Shown here piece after piece: positions 35,975 through 48,027 of a stretch of 64,000 bases of DNA (the stretch's first letter is position 1; every line of letters begins with the position of its first letter). The stretch covers positions 54,521,901 through 54,585,900 of the forward strand of contig OY754465.1 in assembly GCA_963575645.1 (NCBI GenBank), written 5' to 3'. The notes below the pieces were generated by a model. It saw nothing but the letters and a program-made list of their open reading frames with translations, was not told where the DNA came from and did not search any database. Origin of the DNA: Xanthostigma xanthostigma (Eukaryota > Arthropoda > Insecta > Raphidioptera > Raphidiidae). A program made the translations under genes and the position numbers.

Positions 35975-37360
35975 GAGGAACACATTCTCCATTAGATCCT
36001 TCTCTAAATCCAACAGCGCATCTGCACCATGCCGCGTGTTTATCAGGTTCACAGTAAGCATTCGATCCACACAAAAGTGATCCACAAGGACTGACGCAAC
36101 TTCCATCGATACAAGCCAAAGTATTCGCGCAATCATTATTCTTCGTACATTCACTTTTTGGCGTCCCCGGCGTATCAAGGATACATCCAGATTTGTAAGG
36201 ATCACCTCTCATTCCTTTAGGACATACGCATTTATAACCGCCTCTCTCGTTTAAACAATGAGCACCGTAAGCACATGGACTGCTTTCACATTCGTCGATA
36301 TCGACACACCCTAACATCGGATCACCTCTGTATCCCGTTTCGCACATACATTTGGGCGGATCACTTGGAGTACATTTTGAATTAATACCGCAAGGGAACC
36401 GTTCGCAAGGACTTTTACATTTATTATTGTCCAGAGGATCTGTAAAGAACGGTGGTGGACAGACGCATTCTCCTGGTTGTACGCATTTTTCATTAGCTGA
36501 ACATTCTTGATCGTTTGCACACCGCTTTTGAGCCGGTGAACATAATCCGTTGTAAGCATCCCCACTATATCCGCGAGGACAGTGACATTCGTGCGAACCT
36601 GGTTTATTTACGCATTCAGCGCCGTATCCGCAAACTTGACCGCTCTCTAAACACTCGTTAATATCTTCACATGAACCGTCAATTTGGGTTCTGTAGCCTT
36701 TAGGACAGGCACAATAACTGACTCCACCGGAAATCGTAATGCATTCGGCACCAGGTGGACACTTTTCACCTTTAGAGCAACCGGCCAATACACAATTTCC
36801 ATTAAGCAGTTGGTAAGGTGGTTGACATTGACACTCTAAACTGTTACATTCTTCGCAAAGTAAAAATGGATTTCCATTAAATCCGGGCGGACACTGACAA
36901 TCGTAACTTCCGGGCAGATTTTTACATATTGCGTTTGGACCACAAGCACCATATCCTCTTATTTCAGTACATTCATCAATATCCCTACATTTTCCTGTTT
37001 CTTGATCGCGTATATATCCTTGTTGACAGATGCAAACATTTTCGTTGATGTAATTGTCGTGGACGCATTGTTCTCCGTTCGGACAAGGCTGCTGTTCTGA
37101 ACAGCTGTACGGAGTTTTGGGTTTAGAGCATCCTTCTCTGTAAGGATCTCCTTTTGCACCACCGGGACACTGACAAGAGAAGGTTCCGGGTTCGTTGATA
37201 CATATAGCACCGCCCTGACAAGGAGTTCCAGCACATTCGTCAATGTCGACGCATCCTTCGTTAGGCGATCCTGTATAACCGTTGCTACAAAGACATTTTG
37301 CTTCATCGTTAATCAGCATACAGTGCGAGTTTGGACCGCAATGTACCGATTCACATGGAT
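35975..37360 (-). CDS. dpy: dpy exon: about eight EGF/DPY modules
   Basis: This exon has 462 codons, phase 1 at both ends, and starts DPCESVHCGPNSHC. It carries at least four calcium-binding EGF modules (starts DIDECAGTPC, DIDECTEIRG, DINECLESGQ, DIDECESSPC). Between them are Cys-rich linkers such as ECNSLECQCQPPYQLL and a closing DPY-EGF pair around CTKNNDCANTLAC. The region is extracellular and would be calcium-stiffened where EGF-CA modules are adjacent. There is no internal stop in frame. Confidence 0.92.
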
Positions 37361-37428
37361 CTAAAAAAAAATATGTCTTCAGTTTGTGGATCCAATACCA
37401 AAAATACCCATGTCAAGACAAAACTTAC

Positions 37429-37797
37429 GTCTACAGTCGTTTCCAACATTTGGTTCTGGACACAAGCATCGTTTCTGACCATCACAAATAGCGTTTCCAG
37501 GGCAATCATCATTGTTACTACATGTTACGATTCCTACACATTTCGTTTTTGGATCAGGATCAGGCAGAGATCCTTCGGGACACAGACAAGTATAAGATCC
37601 CGGCAAGTTTTGACAGATAGCTCCAATTCCACAAGCGTCGGGCTGAGAGCATTCGTCGATATCGAAACAGTTCGTTAATGGATTACCAGAATATCCTGGA
37701 GGACACTGACAAGCGTAACTTCCAGGATTGTTTGTACAAATTGCATTTAAACCACATCGTCCATTTGGTCCATGAACTTTATCGCATTCATCAATAT
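37429..37797 (-). CDS. dpy: dpy exon: EGF-CA modules
   Basis: This exon has 123 codons, phase 1 at both ends. It carries two EGF-CA modules, DIDECDKVHGPNGRCG and DIDECSQPDACG, followed by a short four-disulfide-like unit (TCSNNDDCPGNAIC) ending NDC. The last unit is DPY-like in spacing (C-x4-DC-x5-C) and marks a return to the DPY/EGF alternation. The next intron is only 68 bp. Confidence 0.9.
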
Positions 37798-38015
37798 CTA
37801 AAAAAAAGAAACGAGTGAACATATTTTCAATACGACAGAAAAATGCATTCCCTTCAAAGATACATCTCGAACGTAAAAACGTACTTTAGATTGTTAGCTT
37901 TTGAATAAATGAGTTGATATAAGATAACTCTCCGAAACATTTAACAAAAATCTCGTAAAGATATCCCATTGCGAAAAGAAAGAGTGCTTCAATTCTAAAT
38001 AATTTAATTTCTTAC

Positions 38016-38376
38016 CCACACATCCAGCAGATACATCAGCAGGATTAAATGTCCATCCGTCATCACATATACAGTAAGTTTCTTCTGAATCTGGTTTGCA
38101 ATACGCGTGTGGTCCACATTCGACTCCTTCGCAAGGAGCTTTGCACTGAACAGCGGGCGGAGCACCGAGATATCCCTGTTCACAATCACAGTTGAACCCG
38201 CCTATTGTGTTTCTACATAAGGCAAAAGGACCACACGGATTGTCTTTGCATTCATCAATGTCGATACAAGCTGCTCCTTGAGGTAAAAATCCTTTTTGAC
38301 AAAAACATTGATTTTCTATGCATTCGGCATTATTTGTGCAGTCGAAATTCGATTTACAAAGGATGTTTACATCGAC
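38016..38376 (-). CDS. dpy: dpy exon: Cys-rich plus EGF-CA modules
   Basis: This exon is 361 bp, phase 0 in (acceptor TATAG before GTC) and phase 1 out (donor GTAAGA). It starts VDVNILCKSNFDC, a DPY-like half module, then DIDECKDNPCG and a third, less regular EGF starting APCEGVECGPHAYC. It contains no internal Met, so start-codon-based ORF callers would miss it. Confidence 0.85.
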
Positions 38377-38459
38377 CTATAATTGAAAAGGAAAACGTAA
38401 GCAATTCTTTTAGAATTTAAATATTTGATTCGAAAGAACATCTTCTCTCGTAAGTTTAC

Positions 38460-38713
38460 CTGTTCACAGGCAATTTGAGGATCCGGTTTAGCTCGATAGC
38501 CTTGAGGGCAAATACAGTTAAATCCTGGAACAGCGTTTTCGCATATCGCATGTATACCGCACGGTTTTTCTAAGGCAACACATTCATCGATGTCAACGCA
38601 ACCGGAAAATGGATCGCCTGTATAATCTTCTTTACATGAGCATATAAAACTTCCTATTGTGTCCGTACAAACGGCGTTTTCACCGCATGGATTCGTTTCG
38701 CATTCATTTACAT
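38460..38713 (-). CDS. dpy: dpy exon: two EGF-CA modules
   Basis: This exon is 254 bp, phase 1 in and phase 0 out after ACEQ (donor GTAAAC). The modules begin DVNECETNPCG and DIDECVALEKPCG. The reading frame stays open past the donor into the intron, so the donor was set by the join to the phase-0 acceptor of the next exon at 38376. Confidence 0.9.
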
Positions 38714-41700
38714 CTAGAGAAATTAATTGTTTAATTACTATGTTCAAGTGATTGTAAAATGTTTTATTTTATGATCACACAAATATTTACAGAAATTGAA
38801 AAAAAAAACAAAGAATTGATAAAAGAAAAATATAAAAATAAAACTTACAGAGAAATTGTCGCAGAGTATAGAAAACTTGCGAAGCAAGATAACAGAAACT
38901 GTTGAAGTATTGTAGAAACTGATTTTACAGAATAAAACAAAAGCCGATGTTTCAATAACTAATAACTTCTCTTTGATTGCAAAGTACTTCTTTCGAGTTC
39001 AAGCTCAGATTTGAGAATCTCAAGAGATGGTGCTTTTAGATATGATAAAAATTAAGTTCAAAAACTAAAACCCGACTGCTGAAAAGTATGAAACAAGAAA
39101 CTATTCTTAACTGAGGATAGCCGTGGTCATATTCCACCTCATATATATGGTCATATGGCACCCTCTATAGATGTATAGCGTGATGCACTGAGCCCCAAAG
39201 CTTCTGCTAATTTTGAAATACAGTGCTGTGACTAGGGCAGTTTCAGTGGTGCCCAGACACAGGGCGCAGACCCTGGAGGGGGGCAGAAATGTCAAAACCG
39301 GATAAAATTAGAACGTTTTTCAAGGACGCACCGGGAGCATAAAAGGTTAGTTACGGCACTGAGTCGAACTACCATATCTCGAACGTGTTCCCGAGCCGGA
39401 ATAGTTGAGCTCATCCGTCATTAAATAAGTAAATGTAGAGTACCCAAATGTTATCATTATATAAAGAAATAACCAAATCGAATGCAGCACCATCTCTTGG
39501 CTGAACGCGTGAACTGAGACAGTTGAAGTCTATCCTTAAGACAAGAACGGTACTTTATTAGCTAAGTTAACAGTTAATTGAAACTGAACCCTAAAGACCG
39601 ATTTTTCTTTTAGCTTTTAACTATTTACTGAAAACTTCATCTCAGTTTAATTCGTATAATTAAACGGATTACGAAGTACTTTAATAAATAATTAACAGAC
39701 AAATGAAATCACGGTTCGAAACTACATTCAGTGCAGAGATTTAGAAACAATTAATTGATTGTTCAAACATAATTTTGAAAATAAGAAATATTCAATTAAA
39801 ATTTGCTATTAAAATAATAAAATTAATTTTTAGTGAAAAGTTTTGCCGAAATTTCACTTTACATTTTTTTCTTTGGATTACTGAAAAAATATTCAAACGT
39901 AATGAAATCTAAAAAGTGAGTTTGTTCTGATTTGTTGAAATCTTGCAATGAATGTATTAACTATACAATATACATCGAAGGTGCTTCGATATATAAAAAC
40001 CATCCGGAAAAAATAGACAAGTAACCGAAATCCCGAGTCGACATAAACGAAAGTTCAAAAGATTTACAGAAAGATAAAAAAAAAAAACTTTTTCAAGGCA
40101 AAGCAATTGCATACACATATATATAAGATCTCTGATTAAATAATTGAAATTACAATACATTGATTTTAACTTTCTATACATTTAGTAACAATTAATTAGT
40201 ATCAATTGGCGTTATAGTACAGGATCTATCAAAAACAACATTCGAGTTTTTCAATAAACTCTCCAGTTCTACAATTAAAATCAAAATCGGTCAAATGGAA
40301 GCCGTTGAAATTACTTGAAACACAATAAGCCTTGTATTTTTGAAGTGAAACTTTTTTAGCGCCGTATCTGTTAGAAATTTAAGGAGGTTGGGTTAAAAAT
40401 TCAAAATGAATAATATTTGTTAATGCTCAGTGATATAGGTACATCATATATCAAATTTTGAACATTTTGGACAGTCTCATTGTTGAGAAAATAAAATTCA
40501 AAATATATTTTTAATACGTGCAATCAAATGGCAGTCAATGTAATAGTGACATAAAACATCAGAAAATTCATAAAATCAAATATGTCATGATAAGATTAAT
40601 TTAAAAAATAACTATGCTATGAAATATACATTTTTAAAGTTAATAGAGAGAAAAAAACTAGTAACTTTTCCTTGTACTAGTAATGAGAAGCTAATTAAAT
40701 AAAACACAAAGATCCCGATTTATTGAGCTTTACATAAATTCTCAATAAGTAAATGACAACTACATATAAAATTAGGAAGCCTGTGTATAAGCATAGAGTT
40801 TTCCCCGTATCGCGTACCCCGCAAAAGTGTCTACCCAACTTCCTTAAAAGGAAAATGATTCAACGGCGAACCTTGGTAATGCAAAATGGATAACGAGTCA
40901 ACGAGACGAGTTCATAACTATAAAGAAGTTTCACTTCTTCCGTGATCTTATGTGGGTGAGATTTACACGTTTTCTTCTAATATTCACATGCAATGTTGTT
41001 TCTGTCGGACCCTGTACAAGACACAAAAGTGTAGCTAATTTAATTTAAGACAATTAGAAAGTTTAATTGGTCAGGTCATGCTACCAATAAAGCTGATTTT
41101 AGAGATACGGTTCAAAGAACACATAAATAAGCGGTTAAAAATATCCGGAGTCTTACACATTTTTTCACACTCGACAAATTGTTTGTTAAATTCCGACTAT
41201 TTTTCACCATAAAAGAAGTAAATTTGTACTTAAGAATCTATATACATCATAAATGTTTTAAACAAAATGGCATGAATGGAGATCAAGCTAAACATTAGAA
41301 AATATATTATATACAAAATGTAGACAAAAATGGTTAATATATAAAAATGTAACAATTTTAACACTTTGGCATAAACCAGAAAAGAATATTATGAGAGAAG
41401 TATTGTACTTGTTTTATAATATACAATCATGATCCAATGCCTTATTAGAAACGAACTTAAAATTTATTTGGAAGTTGAAAGAATTCATAAATAGATGGAT
41501 TATAATTTATAAATAAACATTTTTTAAAGTAGAAAACATTGCGGCAAACATAAAATAAATCAGAAAAATCATTGAAGACCAAGAGATAACTAAATGTGAG
41601 AATTTTTGCGGTATTTTTGAGCCGAAGAACATTTTTCAACCCTAAAACCCATCCGTTTAAAATAGGCTTTGCGCGGTGATGGATTCCAACATGTGAATCA

Positions 41701-42829
41701 AATTTCGTTTAAATCGATTAAGTCTGTCGAGACTTATATAATATAAACATTTCCAAAAATGGTGCCAAATTGTTCAGGAGGCTATTCAAAGTCGAGAAAT
41801 TTTGTTTCGACCCCTTGGTTCTGCCATCTGATGCCTGTAGGGTATATACCATATATGGCAAACACACTAACAAACTTTTCAAAGTGACGGAAAATTAAAA
41901 CACTACAGCAAAAATAAAATATTTGGCAACACTGGAATGAATTTGAAACAAAAGACTGTAAAACAAAGATGCTATTTAAAAGATAGAGCCAGGATAATCA
42001 AAATTGCAAAAGATGGAAACAGCTTGCCATAATCTATAGCAAGTAAAACAAACTTTTCAGAATGAAGGAAATTCAAAACACTACAGAAGAAAAAATTGCA
42101 CACTGGAATTAATTTGAAACAGAAGGGTGTTGGAAACAGCTTGCCATAATCTATAGCAAGTAAAACAAACTTTACAGAATAAAAAAATCAAAACACTACA
42201 GAAGAAAAATCAAAGCACTACAGAAGAAAAATTGCACACTGGAATAAATTTGAAACAAAAGACTGGAAAACGAAGATGCTATTTAAAAGATAGAGCCAGA
42301 CTAATCAAAATTGCAGAAGATGGAAACAGCTTGCCATAATCTATAGCAAGTAAAACAAACTTTTCAGAATGAAGGAAAAATCAAAACACTACAGAAGAAA
42401 AAATTGCACACTGGAATTAATTTGAAACTGAAGGGTGTAAGACAAAAACGCTATTTAATAGATAGAACTAAGATAATCAAATTTGCAAAAGGTGGAAACA
42501 GCTTGCCATAATCTATAGCAAGTAAAACAAACTTTACAGAATGAAAGAAAAATCAAAACACTACAGAAGAAAAAATTACAAACTGGAATGAATTTGAAAC
42601 AGAAGACTCTAAAACAAAGATGCTATTTAAAAGATAGAGCCAGGATAATCAAAATTGCAAAAGCTGGAAACAGCTTGCCATAATCTACAGCAAGTAAAAC
42701 AAACTTTGCAGAGTGAAAGAAATTAAAAACACTACAGGACAACTAATAAATTTAAAGGCAGTGCGAAAAGATCTACGCAATCTACAAGACGTGATGCAAA
42801 GCAATCATCAAAACTGTTCTAGAACTAAC
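38714..42829 (-). other. dpy intron, 4.1 kb
   Basis: Its gene-proximal 850 bp are the minisatellite listed separately. From 38714 to 41870 I see AT-rich sequence with no exon pattern. A short matching pair (CAAGAGATGGTGCT near 39018 and AGCACCATCTCTTG near 39486) may mark a degraded inverted-repeat element. Confidence 0.5.
41878..42740. repeat. Intronic minisatellite, about 170-bp unit
   Basis: The phrase GGAAACAGCTTGCCATAATC begins at about 42015, 42130, 42323, 42495 and 42667. Between copies lie CAAGTAAAACAAACTTT, CACTACAGAAGAAAAA, CACTGGAAT and GATGCTATTTAAAAGATAGA. Spacing varies (about 115-195 bp) because units have lost or gained sub-blocks. Confidence 0.85.
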
Positions 42830-43078
42830 TTTCACAAAACAAATCGCCTTGTCCCTTGAAACCTTCGGGACAAGCACATTTGTAGGATCCAGGAACGTTA
42901 GTACAACGTGCGTTGACGCCGCACGCATTCATGCGTCCACACTCGTTGATGTCTAAGCACTCGTCTTGGGGCGTTCCGCCCCCCGTGAAACCTTCGGGAC
43001 ATCTGCACGCGTAGCTTCCGTTCGTGTTTAAACACAAAGCGTTATTCGAACACGGTCTCTCCTCACATTCATTGATGT
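42830..43078 (-). CDS. dpy: dpy exon: two EGF-CA modules
   Basis: This exon has 83 codons, phase 1 at both ends, and begins DINECEERPC. The two modules share the N-G-S-Y / P-G-S-Y core before the C-x-C pair. The donor is GTTAGT rather than GTAAGT. The first module has a glycine-rich loop (FTGGGTPQDEC). It sits immediately beside the minisatellite of the following intron. Confidence 0.9.
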
Positions 43079-43568
43079 CTGTTTAATTAATTAATTACAT
43101 ATTTATATTAATTGAGTGATCGATGTTAGTATGCATAGTTAATTACTAAATAACCAAAGCGGTGCTTTTTCAAGGCTATATTATTAGTTTTTCGGATTTT
43201 TTTTGCTAGGGTTATTTGGACCTGGTATCATTTATTATGTGACATGTTCAAGTGCATTAAAAACAATTAATTTCTGATAATAATTCAAAATTTAATTGAT
43301 CATTTACTAGTTCTCGGATTAGAACCTGACAATTGAGGGCTTGTAACGGAAGAGCCATAAAAATAAAGGCATTGCTATATGCTCGGGTGTTCTCGAGCCC
43401 GTTCGGAATTGTCAATGTGGCACTTCTTTATAAAGTTTATTTTATCGTTTTGCAAAAAAATACATGATTTCTATTGATGACCCTCGTGTTCATACATCTA
43501 TTACAGGTATCTCCAGGATGATTCTTACGTTGATTCTTTTTTTAACAGCTTGTAGAAATGAAATAGAG

Positions 43569-43976
43569 GAACAAATATTTCAAGTAACTTTTTTATCAAA
43601 ACTCAAAAATGAAAGAGATACAGACTTTCAAAGTCTTATTAAATTTGATTAAATTTTGAGGTCGGTCCTGGCGTTATGTTATGTCACTATGGAAACACGT
43701 TATGTCATTATCAAGTATTCAGAGAAATTGTTCGAAGTGGTCCCCGTTTTGTTGGACACAAAGATGCGTGTGTCGTAGCCATGCTTGTAGTAGCGATAAG
43801 GGCCTTCCGCGAATTATTTGGTATGCATTTTCGATTCGTGCTATAATTTCTTCACCTGTATTAACCGGGCTTTCGAATTAATGAAATAAAATTTAAAAAA
43901 TGTAATTAAATTTTGAAAGGCTGTTTCTCTCTTATTTTTGAGTTTTGATAAAAAAGATACTTAAAATATTTGTTCG
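43569..43976 (-). mobile_element. Decayed mariner/Tc-like element with terminal inverted repeats
   Basis: Inverted repeats of about 63 bp frame the element. The left repeat starts GAACAAATATTTCAAGTAAC and the right ends TTAAAATATTTGTTC; both contain TTTTTTATCAAAACTCAAAA or its reverse complement. Between them, on the minus strand, is the C-terminal tail of a transposase. The rest of the transposase gene is missing, so this is an internal-deletion derivative. Confidence 0.7.
43724..43877 (-). pseudogene. Transposase C-terminal fragment
   Basis: The reading frame runs from about FESPVNTGEEIIARIENA and ends with QQNGDHFEQFL and a stop at about 43724-43726. The ending H-F-E-x-x-L stop after a G-x-H is typical of the C-termini of insect mariner/Tc-like (DDE) transposases whose last helix begins with R-I-x-x-A. 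There is no catalytic DDE portion. It is a relic about 50 residues long and has no start codon of its own. Confidence 0.6.
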
Positions 43977-45108
43977 TCTATTTGACTTCTACACACTGTT
44001 AAAAAAGAAGAATCAACTTAAAAATCATTCTGTATGGAAAAAACTCTATTTTCCGAAAAATTAATATTATATCCTCTATAAATGATTAAACATTTTTTTT
44101 TAAAACAGTTACATTATAACAATGCTGAAAACGTTATTATTTGAAAATTACACTGCAAACAGAATATTAAAAAATATTAGATACTCATTATATTGATCTC
44201 ATAAAAAAACAATTACTGCAGAAAAAGAAAATAAAACACAGGTTTTAGTTGCTGTATTATATTTATTATTTGCTAGAAAACAAAAGTAAAATAATTAAAT
44301 GAAAATATTAATGAGCGATAATATGACGAATAAAATTATGAATCTTTATGAATGTATCAAATGTGAATGGGGCTTTAGTGTGATATGTTGATTATATACA
44401 AAAAAAATGCGTATCTTGAGTGTGATTGGTTTTTACAACGATGAAAAACCGATTTCGCAATAAATATATTTTATTTACTTATATAAATAAGTAACTATTT
44501 AATTGATAAATAATAAATATTTTAAACGTGTAATTTTTTATCTTTTATTGCGAAACCGTTATCTGATTTGATTATACCTTATTTTAAACGAGATTAGTCA
44601 CATAATTTAAGCAATTTATTTAAATTATCACAGCGTTTAGATAGTTCATCAATAGGTAGTTATAATATCGCAAAAGCGTACACAGTAGTTAATTAACATA
44701 AGTGGGTTTTACAGTACCAGAACTTATAAAATGCAAGTCAAGTTTCCTTTTGCAGAAGTTAAAGGTTTTCTTTCAGTTATAAAATCTAGAATCTTCCCAC
44801 TACTATTTATTATAATTTTTTGAAAAGATTCCAGATGCCAGAATCAAAATTCTGAAGCAGATCGCGAAATCCCAACAAATGCGCTGCTAGAATTTTTTTA
44901 CCTACTAAATTAACAATTTCTATATATTTATCAATTTAAGCAGGCATAATAGAGAGAAAGAGAGTAATTTTAATGTTGTAAAAAAGTAAAGAAAACGAGG
45001 ATTCGTAGCAGTGCTAAAGCTATAAGACATCAAGTAGAGTGTTTAAGTTTTTTTTTTTTTTTGTAAAATAAAATTGAACTAATAATAATCCAATAAATTT
45101 TTCATATA

Positions 45109-45872
45109 CAGGGTGTCCCATTAAGAATGGGACATAGAACAACCGCAGATTCTCCAATTCAAAATAAAACGTTAAGCGAAATATGCTTAGATAAAATGTT
45201 ACTCGCTCTACCAGTGGCGTACGGCAGGAGTAAGTAATGTTTGTACCCCTTCCAAATGTTACGCCGCTGTCTAAATTTTAATTTTGACTATAATTTTAAT
45301 TTTTTTGATATTTTCTAAGTCAATAATGTACACTTGTTAGTTTGTTGTAAAGTCATTTGTTTTCGAGATATTCGCGGTTAAAGATAGATAGACATGTACT
45401 TTTTATTTGTATTATTATTAATAATATTCATTTTTACAATTTTGTCTTAAAAAAACTGCGAATGTCTCGAAAACCAATGACTTTACAACAAACTAACAAG
45501 TGTACACTATTGACTTAGAAAATATCAAAAAAATTAAAATTATAGTCAAAATTAAAATTTAGACAGCGGCGTAACATTTAGAAGGAGTACAAGCATTACT
45601 TACTCCTGCCGTACGCCACTGGTAGAGCGTACTGAACTATTTTTTTTATTGTTAGGTGCATTTTATGGTATTTAACAAGTGTGCCGATTTGAGTAAAATT
45701 ATACGGTGTATTAAAAAAATTATGGACATTAATAATTTTTCAGTTTTCAACTTCAACACCCCGTATTTCGGAAACGAGTAACATTTTATCTAAGCATATT
45801 TCGCTTAATCGTTTTATTTTGAATTGGAGAATCTGCGGTTGTTCTATGTCCCATTCTTAATGGGACACCCTG
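45109..45872. mobile_element. Foldback element CAGGGTGTCCCATT with a nested second element
   Basis: The outer ends are CAGGGTGTCCCATTAAGAAT and its exact reverse complement, flanked on both sides by TATA. The inverted arms extend about 99 bp to TGTTACTCG / CGAGTAACA. Between them sits a second inverted-repeat element (about 45208-45626) whose arms begin CTCTACCAGTGGCGTACGGC. It lies directly against the left outer arm. Confidence 0.8.
45207..45627. repeat. Inner inverted-repeat element, arms of about 190 bp
   Basis: The arms start GCTCTACCAGTGGCGTACGG and end with the reverse complement. Inside both arms are TAAGTAATG, GCGGCGTAAC-type sequence, CAATAATGTACACTTGTTAG and TTGTTGTAAAGTCATT. The loop is short, so the whole could fold as one long hairpin. 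Confidence 0.75.
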
Positions 45873-46205
45873 TATAATATTATTTGAATTCACCTTTTTC
45901 AAATAAAATTATTGCAAATGTTCACGTTTTAAACACAGGTCTGAGAGCATAAATAAATACTAATTATACTGACACTAAAAAATACGCTGGAAAATCTTAC
46001 AGCTACAGCACCGGGCGCAAAGCTTTGACGAACTTTAAACTTCATACATTGTCGAAACATGTGCTTAGCATTGCAGTTTGGGGAGACCAGTTCCCTTTCT
46101 CTCTGAATTTAACATTCGAAACGTTTTATATTTAAATACGCGTGTTTTATTGAAATTATAATTTAAAGCGCGAAATGCAGAAAATTAACTAAACAAAAAT
46201 GAAAA

Positions 46206-46316
46206 TAATAAAAAATAGAGAATAGTTATTTCTTACACACAACAAGTTTATTAGTGGATGTACATCCACTAATAAACTTGTTGTGGTAAGAAGTAACTAT
46301 TCTCTATTTTTTATTA
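46206..46316. repeat. 111-bp near-perfect palindrome
   Basis: It reads TAATAAAAAATAGAGAATAG from the left, and the right side mirrors it. The centre is TGGATGTACATCCA, at 46261. Only a few mismatches and a 2-3-nt asymmetry (TTTCTTACACAC versus GTGGTAAGAAG) break the symmetry. It would extrude as a cruciform. Confidence 0.85.
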
Positions 46317-46645
46317 GGTTCAAACCACAGTGCTCCTAACATTTTTGTTAAAAATGAAAATGATGATACTCAGAGAGGATAATAGTTGTTGTGGAGCATA
46401 AATAAATTTAAAAAGTGTAAACTCCGAAAAAAGCGTTGATATTGAATTTTTACCATCCAAACGCTGAAAACTAAACACTTCCTAAAATAAATAAAAAACA
46501 AAACATCTAAAGTGATATTCGTTAAAAATAAGGTTATTTTTCTGATGAACATATTAACAAATGGTGGACAACTTGCATATATATTATTTATAAAACAATA
46601 AAATACAAAAAAACAAAATGGTCGCCGGATTCTTAGACCACTTAC

Positions 46646-46904
46646 CTTGACATAAGATCGATGGATCGCCGACATATCCTGGTGGACAGCTGCATCTAAA
46701 GCTACCTTCCATGTTACTGCAGAGTGCGTTGCGTCCGCAAGGATTCGATTTTGCGCATTCGTCGGAATCGTGACATCCCACAGGACCGAAGGCGTCGCCT
46801 TCGAATCCCGGTGGACATTCACACCTGTGCCCTCCCGGTACGTTCGTGCACAAAGCGCCTGGACCGCAGGCGTTTGGTAACTCGCATTCGTCAATATCCG
46901 CGCA
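46646..46904 (-). CDS. dpy: dpy exon: two EGF-CA modules
   Basis: This exon is 259 bp, phase 0 in and phase 1 out (donor GTAAGT). It starts CADIDECELPNACG, where the first Cys closes the preceding module. It then carries a second module beginning DSDECAKSNPCG and ends ILCQ. The phase-0 acceptor exactly matches the phase-0 donor of the upstream exon, which supports the join. Confidence 0.9.
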
Positions 46905-47097
46905 CTATAACAAATAGTATAGCATCATTAATCGGAAATATCGGATGATACTCGGATTGAAGGATGACGTCATTGATATGCAACTGACATTAAATTCAAT
47001 GTAGGTAGGAGAGGTGACTGTAAAGCGAAGATAAATGCTATCTCCTTTCGACTCCTTTTCAAGGTTGCGTAAAATTTACTTTCAATTCACCAAGCAA

Positions 47098-47585
47098 ATT
47101 ATCAGGTAGAAAAGTTAGTTAAATAATAAATATAAACTGCAGTATACTCATTAATATTTTTGTTAAATATTTTGACGTTCACCCAAAAATCCGACCGATG
47201 GCGTTAGTGTAAACGTCAAAAAAAAGGTTTCACAAAATAATTATGTTTTATCCTAACTCAATTGCACAAAAGACTTCCACTAACTTTAATGTATTACAAC
47301 TATACACTTCACAAAATGTTAATTAACAACACAAATGCACAAGAGCAAACTGTAGATATAATACTCTACGTTTATAGGTTAGGTATTATGATCTATGAGG
47401 CAGCCAGTATGATTTTATCATGCGAATAAATATTTATACCCTGGAACTAAGACAGAACAAATTTATACCTGCTGTAAAAATAATTATGGTTGGTGAATTG
47501 AGTTTTCGCTGTTTATTCGGAGGAATAGTTACCTGAAGAACAAATGAACCGAATAAATACCTATTTACATTCGGTGAATATGGCG
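47098..47585 (-). mobile_element. MITE with GGTGAATATGG end, copy 1
   Basis: The right end is TTCGGTGAATATGG. Internal landmarks are GACGTTCACCC with GTGTAAACGTC, CACTAACTTTAATGT, TAGATATAATACTC and CCGAATAAATA. The same landmarks occur inverted at 60312-60824. The left end has partly decayed (CAATTCACCAAGCAAA). It lies in the intron just downstream (in gene sense) of the exon at 47639-47754. Confidence 0.65.
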
Positions 47586-47638
47586 GTTAAAAAAAGATAG
47601 ATGTAATGCGGAAGAGGAGGAGAACAAATTGTACTTAC

Positions 47639-47754
47639 TCCGTCATAAGGATTGCCGTAAAATCCATCTGGACATCTGCACGTATAATTTCCTGGTGTGT
47701 TCTCGCAGAAAGCGTTGGCGCCACATGCGTTCGGTTTGGCACATTCATCAATGT
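47639..47754 (-). CDS. dpy: dpy exon: calcium-binding EGF module
   Basis: This exon is 116 bp. It enters in phase 1 and leaves in phase 0 after NPYDG (donor GTAAGT). It encodes [12 protein letters not shown] and the rest of one EGF-CA module, including the G-N-Y-T-C-R-C core that carries the usual hydroxylation-type Asn/Tyr context. The module is completed by the first residues of the next exon, which starts directly with Cys. Confidence 0.9.
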
Positions 47755-48027
47755 CTGCAAAAAGTCCACTTATTAACAACACGGATAATTATTCACTATA
47801 CAACAATATATTATAAACAAGTAAACATCTACATAATATACACCTATTGTGTAATGTATCATCATTATTATTGCCGTTTTACATAGATAACGTATTATTA
47901 CAGTTAACTCCATCTTTCATTTAATGATTGATTGGCACGACTAACGCAACCCATTTATGTGCAAATTTTTTCTAAATTCACAGTCGGTACGTCGAGGGAG
48001 GTTCATCTGTTTAGCATTCAATAATAC

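Larger units (their letters stand above)
43079..46645 (-). other. dpy intron, 3.6 kb
   Basis: It carries a decayed transposon (43569-43976), a nested inverted-repeat element (45109-45872) and a near-perfect palindrome (46206-46316). The rest is AT-rich and featureless to my reading. Confidence 0.55.

Noticed and set aside
39018..39500. Possible inverted-repeat element with CAAGAGATGGTGCT ends
   Set aside because: Only about 14 bp match clearly and the arms cannot be followed further by eye.
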